NCBI RefSeq assembly: GCF_030247195.1
Contig: NC_080671.1
Coordinates: 411,318,044-411,382,043 of the forward strand
DNA length: 64,000 bases
Reading direction: 5' to 3'
DNA from: Topomyia yanbarensis
Taxonomy: Eukaryota > Arthropoda > Insecta > Diptera > Culicidae
The position numbers and the translations under genes were made by a program. Of the stretch, positions 14,687 through 28,061 are shown piece after piece (position 1 is the first letter of the stretch; the number at the start of each line of letters is the position of its first letter). A model generated the notes under the pieces. The model saw only the letters and a list, made by a program, of their open reading frames with translations. It made no database searches and was not told the DNA's origin.

Positions 14687-16246
14687 TTATGTTTTATGTT
14701 TTATGTTTTATGTTTTATGTTTTATGTTTTATGTTTTCATGTTTTATGTTTTATGTTTCATGTTTCATGTTTTATGTTTTATGTTTCATGTTTCTATGTT
14801 TCATGTTTTATGTTTTATGTTTCATGTTTTCATGTTTTCATGTTTTATGTTTTATGTTTCATGTTTTATGTTTTATGTTTCATGTTTCATGTTTTATGTT
14901 TTATGTTTATGTTTTCATGTTTCATGTTTCATGTTTTCATGTTTTATGTTTTATGTTTTCATGTTTCATGTTTCATGTTTCATGTTTTATGTTTTATGTT
15001 TTATGTTTCATGTTTTCATGTTTCATGTTTTATGTTTTATGTTTTTATGTTTTATGTTTTATGTTTTATGTTTTATGTTTTATGTTTTATGTTTTATGTT
15101 TTATGTTTTATGTTTTATGTTTTATGTTTATGTTTTATGTTTTATGTTTTATGTTTTATGTTTTATGTTTTATGTTTTATGTTTTATGTTTTATGTTTTA
15201 TGTTTTATGTTTTATGTTTTATGTTTTATGTTTTATGTTTTATGTTTTATGTTTTATGTTTAGTTTTATGTTTTATGTTTTATGTTTTATGTTTTATGTT
15301 TTATGTTTTATGTTTTATGTTTTATGTTTTATGTTTTATGTTTTATGTTTTATGTTTTATGTTTTATGTTTTATGTTTATGTTTTATGTTTTATGTTTTA
15401 TGTTTTATGTTTTATGTTTTATGTTTTATGTTTTATGTTTTATGTTTTATGTTTTATGTTTATGTTTTATTTTTATGTTTTATGTTTTATGTTTTATGTT
15501 TATGTTTTATGTTTTATGTTTATGTTTTATGTTTTATGTTTTATGTTTTATGTTTTATGTTTTATGTTTTATGTTTTATGTTTATGTTTTATGTTTTATG
15601 TTTTATGTTTTATGTTTTATGTTTTATGTTTTATGTTTTATGTTTTATGTTTTATTATGTTTTATGTTTTATGTTTTATGTTTTATGTTTTTATGTTTTT
15701 ATTGTTTTATGTTTTATGTTTTATGTTTTATGTTTTATGTTTTATGTTTTATGTTTTATGTTTTATGTTTTATGTTTTATGTTTTATGTTTTATGTTTTA
15801 TGTTTTATGTTTTATGTTTTATGTTTTATGTTTTATGTTTTATGTTTTATGTTTTATGTTTTATGTTTTATGTTTTGTTTTATGTTTTATGTTTTATGTT
15901 TTATGTTTTATGTTTTATGTTTTATGTTTTATGTTTATGTTTTATGTTTTATGTTTTATGTTTTATGTTTTATGTTTTATGTTTTATGTTTTATGTTTTT
16001 GTTTATGTTTTATGTTTTATTGTTTTATGTTTTATGTTTTATGTTTTTATGTTTTATGTTTTATGTTTTATGTTTATGTTTTTATGGTTTGTTATGTTTT
16101 ATGTTTTATGTTTTATGGTTTTATGTTTTATGTTTTTGTTTTTGTTTTATGTTTTATGTTTTATGTTTTATGTTTTATGTTTTATGTTTATGTTTATGTT
16201 TTATGTTTTATGTTTTGTTGTTATGTTTTATGTTTTATGTTTTATG

Positions 16247-16278
<32 letters not shown>

Positions 16279-19200
16279 ATGTTTTATGTTTTATGTTTTA
16301 TGTTTTATGTTTTATGTTTTATGTTTTATGTTTTGTTTATGTTTTATGTTTATGTTTTATGTTTATGTTTTATGTTTTTATGTTTTATGTTTTATGTTTT
16401 ATGTTTTATGTTTTATGTTTTATGTTTTATGTTTTATGTTTTTGTTATGTTTTATGTTTTATGTTTTATGTTTATGTTTTATGTTTTATGTTTTATGTTT
16501 TTGTTATGTTTTTGGTTATGTTTTATGTTTTTTATGTTTTATGTTTTATGTTTTATGTTTTATGTTTTATGTTTTATGTTTATGTTTTATGTTTTATGTT
16601 TTATGTTTTATGTTTTATGTTTTATGTTTTATGTTTATGTTTTATGTTTTTATGTTTATGTTTATGTTTTATGTTTTATGTTTTATGTTTTATGTTTTAT
16701 GTTTTATGTTTTATGTTTTATGTTTTATGTTTTTGTTTTATGTTTTATGTTTTATGTTTTATGTTTTATGTTTTATGTTTTATGTTTATGTTTTATGTTT
16801 TATGTTTTATGTTTTATGTTTTATGTTTTATGTTTTATGTTTTATGTTTTATGTTTTTGTTTTATGTTTTTATGTTTTATGTTTTATGTTTTATGTTTTA
16901 TGTTTTATGTTTTATGTTTTATGTTTTATGTTTTATGTTTTATGTTTTATGTTTTATGTTTTATGTTTTATGTTTTATGTTTTATGTTTTATGTTTTATG
17001 TTTTATGTTTTATGTTTTATGTTTTATGTTTTATGTTTTATGTTTATGTTTTATGTTTTATGTTTTATGTTTTATGTTTTATGTTTTATGTTTTATGTTT
17101 TATGTTTATGTTTTATGTTTTATGTTTTATGTTTTATGTTTTATGTTTTATGTTTATGTTTTATGTTTTTATGTTTTATGTTTTTGTTTTATGTTTTATG
17201 TTTTATGTTTTATGTTTTATGTTTTATGTTTTATGTTTTATGTTTTATGTTTTATGTTTTATGTTTATGTTTTATGTTTTATGTTTTATGTTTTATGTTT
17301 TATGTTTTATGTTTTATGTTTTATGTTTTATGTTTTATGTTTTATGTTTTATGTTTTATGTTTTATGTTTTATGTTTTATGTTTTATGTTTTATGTTTTA
17401 TGTTTTATGTTTTATGTTTTATGTTTTATGTTTTATGTTTATGTTTTATGTTTTATGTTTTTGTTTTATGTTTTATGTTTTATGTTTTATGTTTTATGTT
17501 TTATGTTTTTTTTGTTTTATGTTTTATGTTTTATGTTTTATGTTTTATGTTTTATGTTTTATGTTTTATGTTTTATGTTTTATGTTTTATGTTTTGTTTT
17601 ATGTTTTATGTTTTATGTTTTATGTTTTATGTTTTATGTTTTATGTTTTATGTTTTATGTTTTATGTTTTATGTTTTATGTTTTATGTTTTATGTTTTTA
17701 TGTTTTATGTTTTATGTTTTATGTTTATGTTTTATGTTTTATGTTTTATGTTTTATGTTTATTTTATGTTTTATGTTTATGTTTTATGTTTTTATGTTTT
17801 TATGTTTTATGTTTTATGTTTTATGTTTTATGTTTTATGTTTATGTTTTATGTTTTATGTTTTATGTTTTATGTTTTATGTTTTATGTTTTATGTTTTAT
17901 GTTTATGTTTTATGTTTTATGTTTTATGTTTTATGTTTTATGTTTTATGTTTTATGTTTTATGTTTTATGTTTTATGTTTTATGTTTTATGTTTTATGTT
18001 TTTATGTTTTATGTTTTATGTTTTATGTTTTATGTTTTATGTTTTATGTTTTTATGTTTTATGTTTTATGTTTTATGTTTTATGTTTTATGTTTTATGTT
18101 TTATGTTTTATGTTTTTTATGTTTTATGTTTATGTTTTATGTTTTATGTTTTATGTTTTATGTTTTATGTTTATGTTTTATGTTTTATGTTTTATGTTTT
18201 ATTTATGTTTTATGTTTTATGTTTTATGTTTATGTTTTATGTTTATGTTTTATGTTTTATGTTTTATGTTTTATGTTTTATGTTTTATGTTTTATGTTTT
18301 ATGTTTTATGTTTTATGTTTTATGTTTTATGGTTTTATGTTTTATGTTTTATGTTTTATGTTTTATGTTTTATGTTTTATGTTTTATGTTTTATGTTTAT
18401 GTTTTATGTTTTATGTTTTATGTTTTATGTTTTATGTTTTATGTTTTATGTTTTATGTTTTATGTTTATGTTTTATGTTTTATGTTTTATGTTTTATGTT
18501 TTTGTTTTATGTTTTATGTTTTATGTTTTATGTTTTATGTTTTATGTTTTCATGTTTTATGTTTTATGTTTTATGTTTTATGTTTTATGTTTTATGTTTT
18601 ATGTTTTATGTTTTATGTTTTATGTTTTATGTTTTATGTTTTATGTTTTATGTTTTATGTTTTATGTTTTATGTTTTATGTTTATGTTTTATGTTTTATG
18701 TTTTATGTTTTATGTTTTATGTTTTATGTTTTATGTTTTATGTTTTTTGTTTTTTGTTTTTTGTTTTATGTTTTATGTTTTATGTTTATGTTTTATGTTT
18801 TATGTTTTATGTTTATGTTTATGTTTTATGTTTTTGTTTTTGTTTTATGTTTTATGTTTTATGTTTTATGTTTATGTTTTATGTTTTATGTTTTATGTTT
18901 TATGTTATGTTTTATGTTTTATGTTTTATGTTTTATGTTTTATGTTTTATGTTTTTTATGTTTTATGTTTTATGTTTTATGTTTTATGTTTTATGTTTTA
19001 TGTTTTATGTTTTATGTTTTATGTTTTATGTTTTATGTTTTATGTTTTATGTTTTATGTTTTATGTTTTATGTTTTATGTTTTATGTTTTTATGTTTTAT
19101 GTTTTATGTTTTATGTTTTATGTTTTATGTTTTATGTTTTATGTTTTTATGTTTTATGTTTTATGTTTTATGTTTTATGTTTTATGTTTTATGTTTTATG

Positions 19201-22200
19201 TTTTATGTTTTATGTTTTATGTTTTATGTTTTATGTTTTATGTTTTATGTTTTATGTTTTATGTTTTATGTTTTATGTTTTATGTTTTATGTTTTATGTT
19301 TTATGTTTTATGTTTTATGTTTTATGTTTTATGTTTTATGTTTTATGTTTTTATGTTTTATGTTTTATGTTTTATGTTTTATGTTTTATGTTTTATGTTT
19401 TTGTTTTATGTTTTATGTGTTTTATGTTTTATGTTTTATGTTTTATGTTTTATGTTTTATGTTTTATGTTTTATGTTTTTATGTTTTATGTTTTATGTTT
19501 TATGTTTTATGTTTTATGTTTTATGTTTTATGTTTATGTTTTATGTTTTATGTTTTATGTTTTATGTTTTATGTTTTATGTTTTATGTTTTATGTTTTAT
19601 GTTTTATGTTTTATGTTTTATGTTTTATGTTTTATGTTTTATGTTTTATGTTTTATGTTTTATGTTTTATGTTTTATGTTTTATGTTTTATGTTTTATGT
19701 TTTATGTTTTATGTTTTATGTTTTATGTTTTAATGTTTTATGTTTTATGTTTTATGTTTTATGTTTATGTTTTATGTTTTATGTTTTATGTTTTATGTTT
19801 TATGTTTTATGTTTTATGTTTTATGTTTTATGTTTTATGTTTTATGTTTTATGTTTTATGTTTTATGTTTTATGTTTTATGTTTTATGTTTTATGTTTTA
19901 TGTTTTATGTTTTATGTTTTATGTTTATGTTTATGTTTATGTTTTATGTTTTATGTTTTATGTTTTATGTTTTATGTTTTATGTTTTATGTTTTATGTTT
20001 TATGTTTTATGTTTTATGTTTTATGTTTTATGTTTTATGTTTTATGTTTTATGTTTTATGTTTTATGTTTATGTTTTATGTTTTATGTTTTATGTTTTAT
20101 GTTTTATGTTTTATGTTTTATGTTTTATGTTTTATGTTTTATGTTTTATGTTTTATGTTTTATGTTTTATGTTTTATGTTTTATGTTTTATGTTTTATGT
20201 TTTATGTTTTATGTTTTATGTTTTATGTTTTATGTTTTATGTTTTATGTTTTATGTTTTATGTTTTATGTTTTATGTTTTATGTTTTATGTTTTATGTTT
20301 TATGTTTCATGTTTTATGTTTTATGTTTCATGTTTTATGTTTTATGTTTCATGTTTTATGTTTATGTTTTATGTTTTATGTTTTATGTTTCATGTTTTAT
20401 GTTTCATGTTTTATGTTTCATGTTTTATGTTTTATGTTTCATGTTTATGTTTTATGTTTTATGTTTCATGTTTTATGTTTTATGTTTCATGTTTTATGTT
20501 TCATGTTTCATGTTTTATGTTTTATGTTTTATGTTTCATGTTTTATGTTTCATGTTTTATGTTTTATGTTTCATGTTTTATGTTTTATGTTTTATGTTTT
20601 ATGTTTTATGTTTTATGTTTTATGTTTTATGTTTTATGTTTATGTTTTATGTTTTATGTTTTATGTTTTATGTTTTATGTTTTATGTTTTATGTTTTATG
20701 TTTTATGTTTTATGTTTTATGTTTTATGTTTTATGTTTTATGTTTTATGTTTTATGTTTTATGTTTTATGTTTTATGTTTTATGTTTTATGTTTTATGTT
20801 TTATGTTTTATGTTTTATGTTTTATGTTTTATGTTTTATGTTTTATGTTTTATGTTTTATGTTTTATGTTTTATGTTTTATGTTTTATGTTTTATGTTTA
20901 TGTTTTATGTTTTATGTTTTATGTTTTATGTTTTATGTTTTATGTTTTATGTTTTATGTTTTATGTTTTATGTTTTATGTTTTATGTTTTATGTTTTATG
21001 TTTTATGTTTTATGTTTTATGTTTTATGTTTTATGTTTTATGTTTTATGTTTTATGTTTTATGTTTTATGTTTTATGTTTTATGTTTTATGTTTTATGTT
21101 TTATGTTTTATGTTTTATGTTTTATGTTTTATGTTTTATGTTTTATGTTTTATGTTTTATGTTTTATGTTTTATGTTTTATGTTTTATGTTTTATGTTTT
21201 ATGTTTTATGTTTTATGTTTTATGTTTTATGTTTTATGTTTTATGTTTTATGTTTTATGTTTTATGTTTTATGTTTTATGTTTTATGTTTTATGTTTTAT
21301 GTTTTATGTTTTATGTTTTATGTTTATGTTTTATGTTTTATGTTTTATGTTTTATGTTTTATGTTTTATGTTTTATGTTTTATGTTTTATGTTTTATGTT
21401 TTATGTTTTATGTTTTATGTTTTATGTTTTATGTTTTATGTTTTATGTTTTATGTTTTATGTTTATGTTTTATGTTTTATGTTTTATGTTTTATGTTTTA
21501 TGTTTTATGTTTTATGTTTTATGTTTTATGTTTTATGTTTTATGTTTTATGTTTTATGTTTTATGTTTTATGTTTTATGTTTTATGTTTTATGTTTTATG
21601 TTTTATGTTTTATGTTTTATGTTTTATGTTTTATGTTTTATGTTTTATGTTTTATGTTTTATGTTTTATGTTTTATGTTTTATGTTTTATGTTTTATGTT
21701 TTATGTTTTATGTTTTATGTTTTATGTTTTATGTTTTATGTTTTATGTTTTATGTTTTATGTTTTATGTTTTATGTTTTATGTTTTATGTTTTATGTTTT
21801 ATGTTTTATGTTTTATGTTTTATGTTTTATGTTTTATGTTTTATGTTTTATGTTTTATGTTTTATGTTTTATGTTTTATGTTTTATGTTTTATGTTTTAT
21901 GTTTTATGTTTTATGTTTTATGTTTTATGTTTTATGTTTTATGTTTTATGTTTTATGTTTTATGTTTTATGTTTTATGTTTTATGTTTTATGTTTTATGT
22001 TTTATGTTTATGTTTTATGTTTTATGTTTTATGTTTTATGTTTTATGTTTTATGTTTTATGTTTTATGTTTTATGTTTTATGTTTTATGTTTTATGTTTT
22101 ATGTTTTATGTTTTATGTTTTATGTTTTATGTTTTATGTTTTATGTTTTATGTTTTATGTTTTATGTTTTATGTTTTATGTTTTATGTTTTATGTTTTAT

Positions 22201-24531
22201 GTTTTATGTTTTATGTTTTATGTTTTATGTTTTATGTTTTATGTTTTATGTTTTATGTTTTATGTTTTATGTTTTATGTTTTATGTTTTATGTTTTATGT
22301 TTTATGTTTTATGTTTTATGTTTTATGTTTTATGTTTTATGTTTTATGTTTTATGTTTTATGTTTTATGTTTTATGTTTTATGTTTTATGTTTTATGTTT
22401 TATGTTTTATGTTTTATGTTTTATGTTTTATGTTTTATGTTTTATGTTTTATGTTTTATGTTTTATGTTTTATGTTTTATGTTTTATGTTTTATGTTTTA
22501 TGTTTTATGTTTTATGTTTTATGTTTTATGTTTTATGTTTTATGTTTTATGTTTTATGTTTTATGTTTTATGTTTTATGTTTTATGTTTTATGTTTTATG
22601 TTTTATGTTTTATGTTTTATGTTTTATGTTTTATGTTTTATGTTTTATGTTTTATGTTTTATGTTTTATGTTTTATGTTTTATGTTTTATGTTTTATGTT
22701 TTATGTTTTATGTTTTATGTTTTATGTTTTATGTTTTATGTTTTATGTTTTATGTTTTATGTTTTATGTTTTATGTTTTATGTTTTATGTTTTATGTTTT
22801 ATGTTTTATGTTTTATGTTTTATGTTTTATGTTTTATGTTTTATGTTTTATGTTTTATGTTTTATGTTTTATGTTTTATGTTTTATGTTTTATGTTTTAT
22901 GTTTTATGTTTTATGTTTTATGTTTTATGTTTTATGTTTATGTTTTATGTTTTATGTTTTATGTTTTATGTTTTATGTTTTATGTTTTATGTTTTATGTT
23001 TTATGTTTTATGTTTTATGTTTTATGTTTTATGTTTTATGTTTTATGTTTTATGTTTTATGTTTTATGTTTTATGTTTTATGTTTTATGTTTTATGTTTT
23101 ATGTTTTATGTTTTATGTTTTATGTTTTATGTTTTATGTTTTATGTTTTATGTTTTATGTTTTATGTTTTATGTTTTATGTTTTATGTTTTATGTTTTAT
23201 GTTTTATGTTTTATGTTTTATGTTTTATGTTTTATGTTTTATGTTTTATGTTTTATGTTTTATGTTTTATGTTTTATGTTTTATGTTTTATGTTTTATGT
23301 TTTATGTTTTATGTTTTATGTTTTATGTTTTATGTTTTATGTTTTATGTTTTATGTTTTATGTTTTATGTTTTATGTTTTATGTTTTATGTTTTATGTTT
23401 TATGTTTTATGTTTTATGTTTTATGTTTTATGTTTTATGTTTTATGTTTTATGTTTTATGTTTTATGTTTTATGTTTTATGTTTTATGTTTTATGTTTTA
23501 TGTTTTATGTTTTATGTTTTATGTTTTATGTTTTATGTTTTATGTTTTATGTTTTATGTTTTATGTTTTATGTTTTATGTTTTATGTTTTATGTTTTATG
23601 TTTTATGTTTTATGTTTTATGTTTTATGTTTTATGTTTTATGTTTTATGTTTTATGTTTTATGTTTTATGTTTTATGTTTTATGTTTTATGTTTTATGTT
23701 TTATGTTTTATGTTTTATGTTTTATGTTTTATGTTTTATGTTTTATGTTTTATGTTTTATGTTTTATGTTTTATGTTTTATGTTTTATGTTTTATGTTTT
23801 ATGTTTTATGTTTTATGTTTTATGTTTTATGTTTTATGTTTTATGTTTTATGTTTTATGTTTTATGTTTTATGTTTTATGTTTTATGTTTTATGTTTTAT
23901 GTTTTATGTTTTATGTTTTATGTTTTATGTTTTATGTTTTATGTTTTATGTTTTATGTTTTATGTTTTATGTTTTATGTTTTATGTTTTATGTTTTATGT
24001 TTTATGTTTTATGTTTTATGTTTTATGTTTTATGTTTTATGTTTTATGTTTTATGTTTTATGTTTTATGTTTTATGTTTTATGTTTTATGTTTTATGTTT
24101 TATGTTTTATGTTTTATGTTTTATGTTTTATGTTTTATGTTTTATGTTTTATGTTTTATGTTTTATGTTTTATGTTTTATGTTTTATGTTTTATGTTTTA
24201 TGTTTTATGTTTTATGTTTTATGTTTTATGTTTTATGTTTTATGTTTTATGTTTTATGTTTTATGTTTTATGTTTTATGTTTTATGTTTTATGTTTTATG
24301 TTTTATGTTTTATGTTTTATGTTTTATGTTTTATGTTTTATGTTTTATGTTTTATGTTTTATGTTTTATGTTTTATGTTTTATGTTTTATGTTTTATGTT
24401 TTATGTTTTATGTTTTATGTTTTATGTTTTATGTTTTATGTTTTATGTTTTATGTTTTATGTTTTATGTTTTATGTTTTATGTTTTATGTTTTATGTTTT
24501 ATGTTTTATGTTTTATGTTTTATGTTTTGTT
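14687..24531. repeat. 7-bp satellite array (TTTTATG)n, right block
   Basis: This continues the satellite. The block 14730-15035 is rich in C variants. The block about 15255-19400 is the most degraded part, with many T-tract length changes, TTTTTG units lacking the A, and occasional GG. It contains the TAG at 15261-15263 that ends one of the long open frames. Another C-variant patch lies at 20305-20580. From there to 24528 the array is almost perfect again. It ends in a short degenerate unit (TTTTGTTTTC) and passes directly into unique sequence at about 24532. Confidence 0.97.
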
Positions 24532-25678
24532 TTCTACATGAAAACATTCACCTGGAAAGTGATTCCGGAGTTGTGAGATTTCAAATCAAAGAGTTCACTT
24601 TTTAAAGAGTGTGCCGAGTTATCGATGAAATGCATAACTTTCAAAATTTGCTGAAAATGTTTTATTTTTTTGACAATACGTGGAGGAATTTTCTTGTACA
24701 TTTTGTATGTTAGCCTGGTTTTTAGTGCTAAAGAAAAGTAAAATGAATGTTCGAAAGCAGTTTTTACGGTCAGTTTTTTCAAAAACAGTAAGCTTTAAAT
24801 GTTTAACATGTGTGAACAATTTTAAACCAGAGTATTTTCGGATGAAATTATTTTGGCGGTTATTTCTTCTAGAAACAAATAGGTGCATTTAATCTTTGAA
24901 CACCTTTAGTTTGAGTCCTAATGTCTACAGAATAGTTTTGGAAAATGTTTTTACCCATAACTTTGTTGAAGAAATGAATGCCTCACGTATTGAAATATGT
25001 TAGACTACTCGTGAAATTAAATCTTTAGAACAAGTTATTCTGGTATTACTGTGTATGATAAACCTCTTCTGCTGTTTATAGACAGTGAAATTTACATTTT
25101 ATCCATGGCATATATCTCGATAGCATTCATACCACCATCAAAGTTGTTTAAAGACACTAAATCTCTTACCATTTTTTTGGAGAAATTAATGGCCATAATT
25201 ATTTCTATAAGAATATTTCCCTAAAATTATTACATAAGATCTTGCACTGTTTTATATCTTCTTCGAAGTTGTTTTTCATTTCAAGTTTTGACTTTTAAAG
25301 TTCAATTTTGAAGACAAGAAAAAACATTGGCTTTAAATGCCTTTGATTACATTGATGTGGAAGCTGTTGCCGAGTTGTTTCATAAAGGTATTGCTCGGAT
25401 TTCAATATTTTTAAAATTATTCAGTAAACATATCGTTGTTTCCTCGTAAAAGATTTTTTTATCTTGCGAATTACAAATTTTTTGCCACGCTTGTTTGTTT
25501 TTTTTTATTTTTGTTACATTTCTTGGCATGTTAGAGACTATAAAAACGGCGTAAAACAAAATTTTACAAATCATGCACGGAAAAACATAGCGTTATATTT
25601 ACTGAATAATTAAAAAAATGAAATCGGACCAATACTTTATGAAAAATCTTACTCGGTAGCAAATCTTGGAGCTTTTTT

Positions 25679-25865
25679 CAAAAAGACATATCTACAATGA
25701 GTGACTCTCATTGTTTACTTTCTCTTCTGTTAATTATTCGGTCGCTTCAACATTTATCCCTCAAGTCTTCACATAACGGAAAACAAGTGAAAAGTGTTAT
25801 AGTGACACCGTAAAAATCGAAAGAGAAAGTAAACAAAGAGAATCATTTTAGATATGTCGTTTTGA
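25679..25865. repeat. Imperfect inverted repeat (small MITE-like element)
   Basis: The left arm (about 25679-25730, containing AAAAGACATATCTACAATGA and then TTGTTTACTTTCTCTT) is the reverse complement, with a few mismatches, of the right arm (about 25817-25865). About 90 bp lies between the arms. This is typical of a small foldback or MITE-type element. No target duplication was established. Confidence 0.6.
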
Positions 25866-26531
25866 ATAAAAGATATATAAATTTGTACCTAAATATTATC
25901 CCCAATTATGATGCTTCGATAATAATTTTACAATGCCAATTAATTTTAGACAATTATGGAGTAGCGTTACTCAGTCTTACCCTATAAATGGTTGCTAGTA
26001 CAACATATCCCAAGATACAACTAAAAGGAGATACTATACAAATTGTTTAACCAATTCTTGAATTATTAGTTGGAGTAAGCGTTCACAAGTATCTGTTATA
26101 AACAGTGGATCATTCACCAAAACGAAAACATTGAAACATTAATAATCTTACAATGTATGACACAACGATACACGTGTGTACACAAGCTTGTTGATCGAAT
26201 GGCGGGCCACGCTTCCAGCATAATGACCATGCGCCAGAGTAAACAATGTTCTTGGTTCCAACTGGCCGGCGTTCGTTAGCACACATAGCATTTCACACAA
26301 GTTGCGAGAGAGAAAGAGAGATAGACCTCCTTCCTTCCATCCATTAGTGGGGGTGGAACAAAATTAATTCTCTTCGCTCCCGGCTTTCAGAGTAAACATT
26401 TTACGTTCAGTAGATAAATTGTTTTCGAATGAAAAAATATTTTCTCGGTAGCAAAATATTCAGTGTCTGCTAGTTTGCCTATTCGGCCGGTTCAATCAAA
26501 ATGGTATTCAAGAGAGATGCGAAAGCGGTGA

Positions 26532-26768
26532 ACCGGTATCCTGCAAAGTGCACCCAATAAACGACCAAAGAACTACGGTATAGCCGTTTCGGTTCCCACG
26601 TCAGCCCACGGTTACCTCTTGATTCATCATGCTCTAGATGTGGAGATTATCCAGCTACGCTCGGAATCGGTGATCCTGCAACAGATGCAGGATATCTTTC
26701 ATCTTGTACGATACGTTGTTGCCATGGGCCATGCGTTTCCAGTTTCATATGATGCACGAAGAAAATAA
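26532..26768 (+). other. Open frame without start codon, 78 codons, unassigned
   Basis: A frame opens after TGA at 26529 and ends at TAA 26766-26768. Its composition is protein-like (for example ...VEIIQLRSESVILQQMQ...). I do not recognise it. It could be a decayed exon or a chance open frame: 78 open codons are not rare in 64 kb read in six frames. No convincing splice sites were identified. A second short protein-like stretch lies on the opposite strand near 26800-26890. Confidence 0.15.
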
Positions 26769-27324
26769 CGGGGCTTGACGAGATGAGGAAGTTAATCAAC
26801 TGAAGGTCTCACTTGTTGCTTCACAACAAAGTCCGACCGCTTGATAGAGAGTTTGTTTCTGCTCCTCCAGGAACTGATATCACATTCTGTGGAAGGAATT
26901 GTAAAATTTTCTTGTCAACCGTATCCATCCTGATGTGTAGGGTATTTTAAAATTACCTAATAGAGTGCTGAGCCCGCAATATGCATGTTTCTATTGCGCC
27001 ATCCTGGAAATTTTAACCGGTTCAGCCAAGGCAGCATGAATTATATAAGAACAGAGTATTCGCTTAGATTGTAGGATGAAAAGTGTGGTTCTCGGTTCGA
27101 AGTTTCGATTTGACTAAAATGAATAATTCATATTTAGATCGATTACCTTGTTGCGTGGTACATAAGAGGCTTCGAGCTGCCAAATAAACACACCCCACAA
27201 GTAAAATGATAGTTCACCGATAAAAAACTGTTTTCCGAAAGAAAATCAATTTTTTTTTGCCACCATTCATTTCGCACACCCATATAAACTGACTGTTCCG
27301 CATCGGTCGTAAATATCAATTAGC

Positions 27325-27441
27325 GGGGTTACCATATTGTTCTCCACTCCGCACTACTATTCGCAGCAGTCAGTATAATTCGCGTATTCGCTGATTAAAC
27401 ATCGATTTTCGCTAAACGGTGGCACTATTCAACAGTACACT
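27325..27441 (+). promoter_or_regulatory. Predicted promoter and 5' UTR of receptor exon 1
   Basis: The arthropod initiator-like TCAGT lies at 27370-27374, 72 bp before the ATG. The surrounding sequence (TTGTT..., a TCCG-CA block, CTAT..CAG..TCAGT, then AAACATCGA near 27400) aligns with the sequence before the ATG of the third receptor exon and, in part, of the second. This conservation across distant copies supports a real promoter/5' UTR block. The transcription start is inferred. Confidence 0.5.
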
Positions 27442-28061
27442 ATGCGTTGGTTCACTATATCCAGCATCTACGAAACGGTTCGACCCTTCACGTATCTGTT
27501 GAAAGTTTGTGGTTTAAACTGTGACAACTCCTGGTCGAAGATACCGGCCAGCCGAAGGATATGGAACTCGCTACTATACATAGTGCTGTTTATAGTGTTT
27601 TACTCTTACATTACCTTTGTAACTATCGTAATTCTAAGGCTAGACACTTACTACGAGTCGCTTATTGTAGGCCACACGGAGAATGTGTTTGCCGTGGTAC
27701 TGTGCCTGGTCGTTGTTTACTCCGTGGTGTTTGGCTATGTTTCCCGGAACGAAGTGTCTACCGTTCTGCGGATGTTGCACGAAGTAGACCGAGATCTGCT
27801 TTGTGTCCAGATCAGAATCGATCATCAAAGACAGCATCTTCTTTTGACGGTATTTATTTTAAGTGTGATTTTTGTTACTTTTGCGATGGCTATCCTTGGC
27901 TACCGGATCTATTATATGCTACTCGATGGATTCGAGGTGACTTTTTATAGCGTTGTAAGTTTTGTGGTATCATCTTGCTGTTATTTGGTGACGCTAAATC
28001 AGGCTACGTTGGCAGCACAGTTGTTGAGGGTGCGATTCGGAGCGATCAATGAAGCGTTTAG
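27442..28061 (+). CDS. Gustatory receptor N-terminal exon, copy 1
   Basis: This exon encodes 206 codons plus two bases of the N-terminal half of an insect gustatory receptor (7tm_7 family), a membrane ligand-gated cation channel of taste neurons. Four hydrophobic segments are visible at about residues 44-66, 82-100, 133-154 and 167-188, with an N-terminal stretch starting MRWFTISSIYETVRPF. The last residues before the donor (RFGAINEAFR) resemble the cytoplasmic loop before TM5. The reading frame stops just past AG|GTGAG, so the exon ends at 28061 in phase 2. The family's TM5-7 and C-terminal TYxxxxxQF are absent and must lie in other exons. The start was chosen because MRW/MWW aligns in all four copies. 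It is intact, with no stop or frameshift. Ligand unknown. Confidence 0.85.

Larger units (their letters stand above)
24532..27320. other. Unique-looking noncoding DNA between satellite and first receptor exon
   Basis: No ORF here resembles a known protein. The short ORFs at 24534-24892 on both strands overlap each other and have no domain character. The stretch 26130-26400 is less AT-rich and has a GA-rich run near 26305-26325. Apart from the inverted repeat at 25679-25865 and the open frame at 26532-26768, I see nothing that can be named. Confidence 0.6.

Noticed and set aside
1..24531. Telomere
   Set aside because: TTTTATG is not a G-rich telomerase-type repeat, Diptera lack telomerase repeats, and the array passes into genic DNA. 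No terminal structure is visible.
7..24605. Very long + strand ORFs (up to 8189 codons)
   Set aside because: They are readings of a 7-bp satellite without stop codons in its 21-nt cycle and span an N gap. No promoter, splice or domain evidence.
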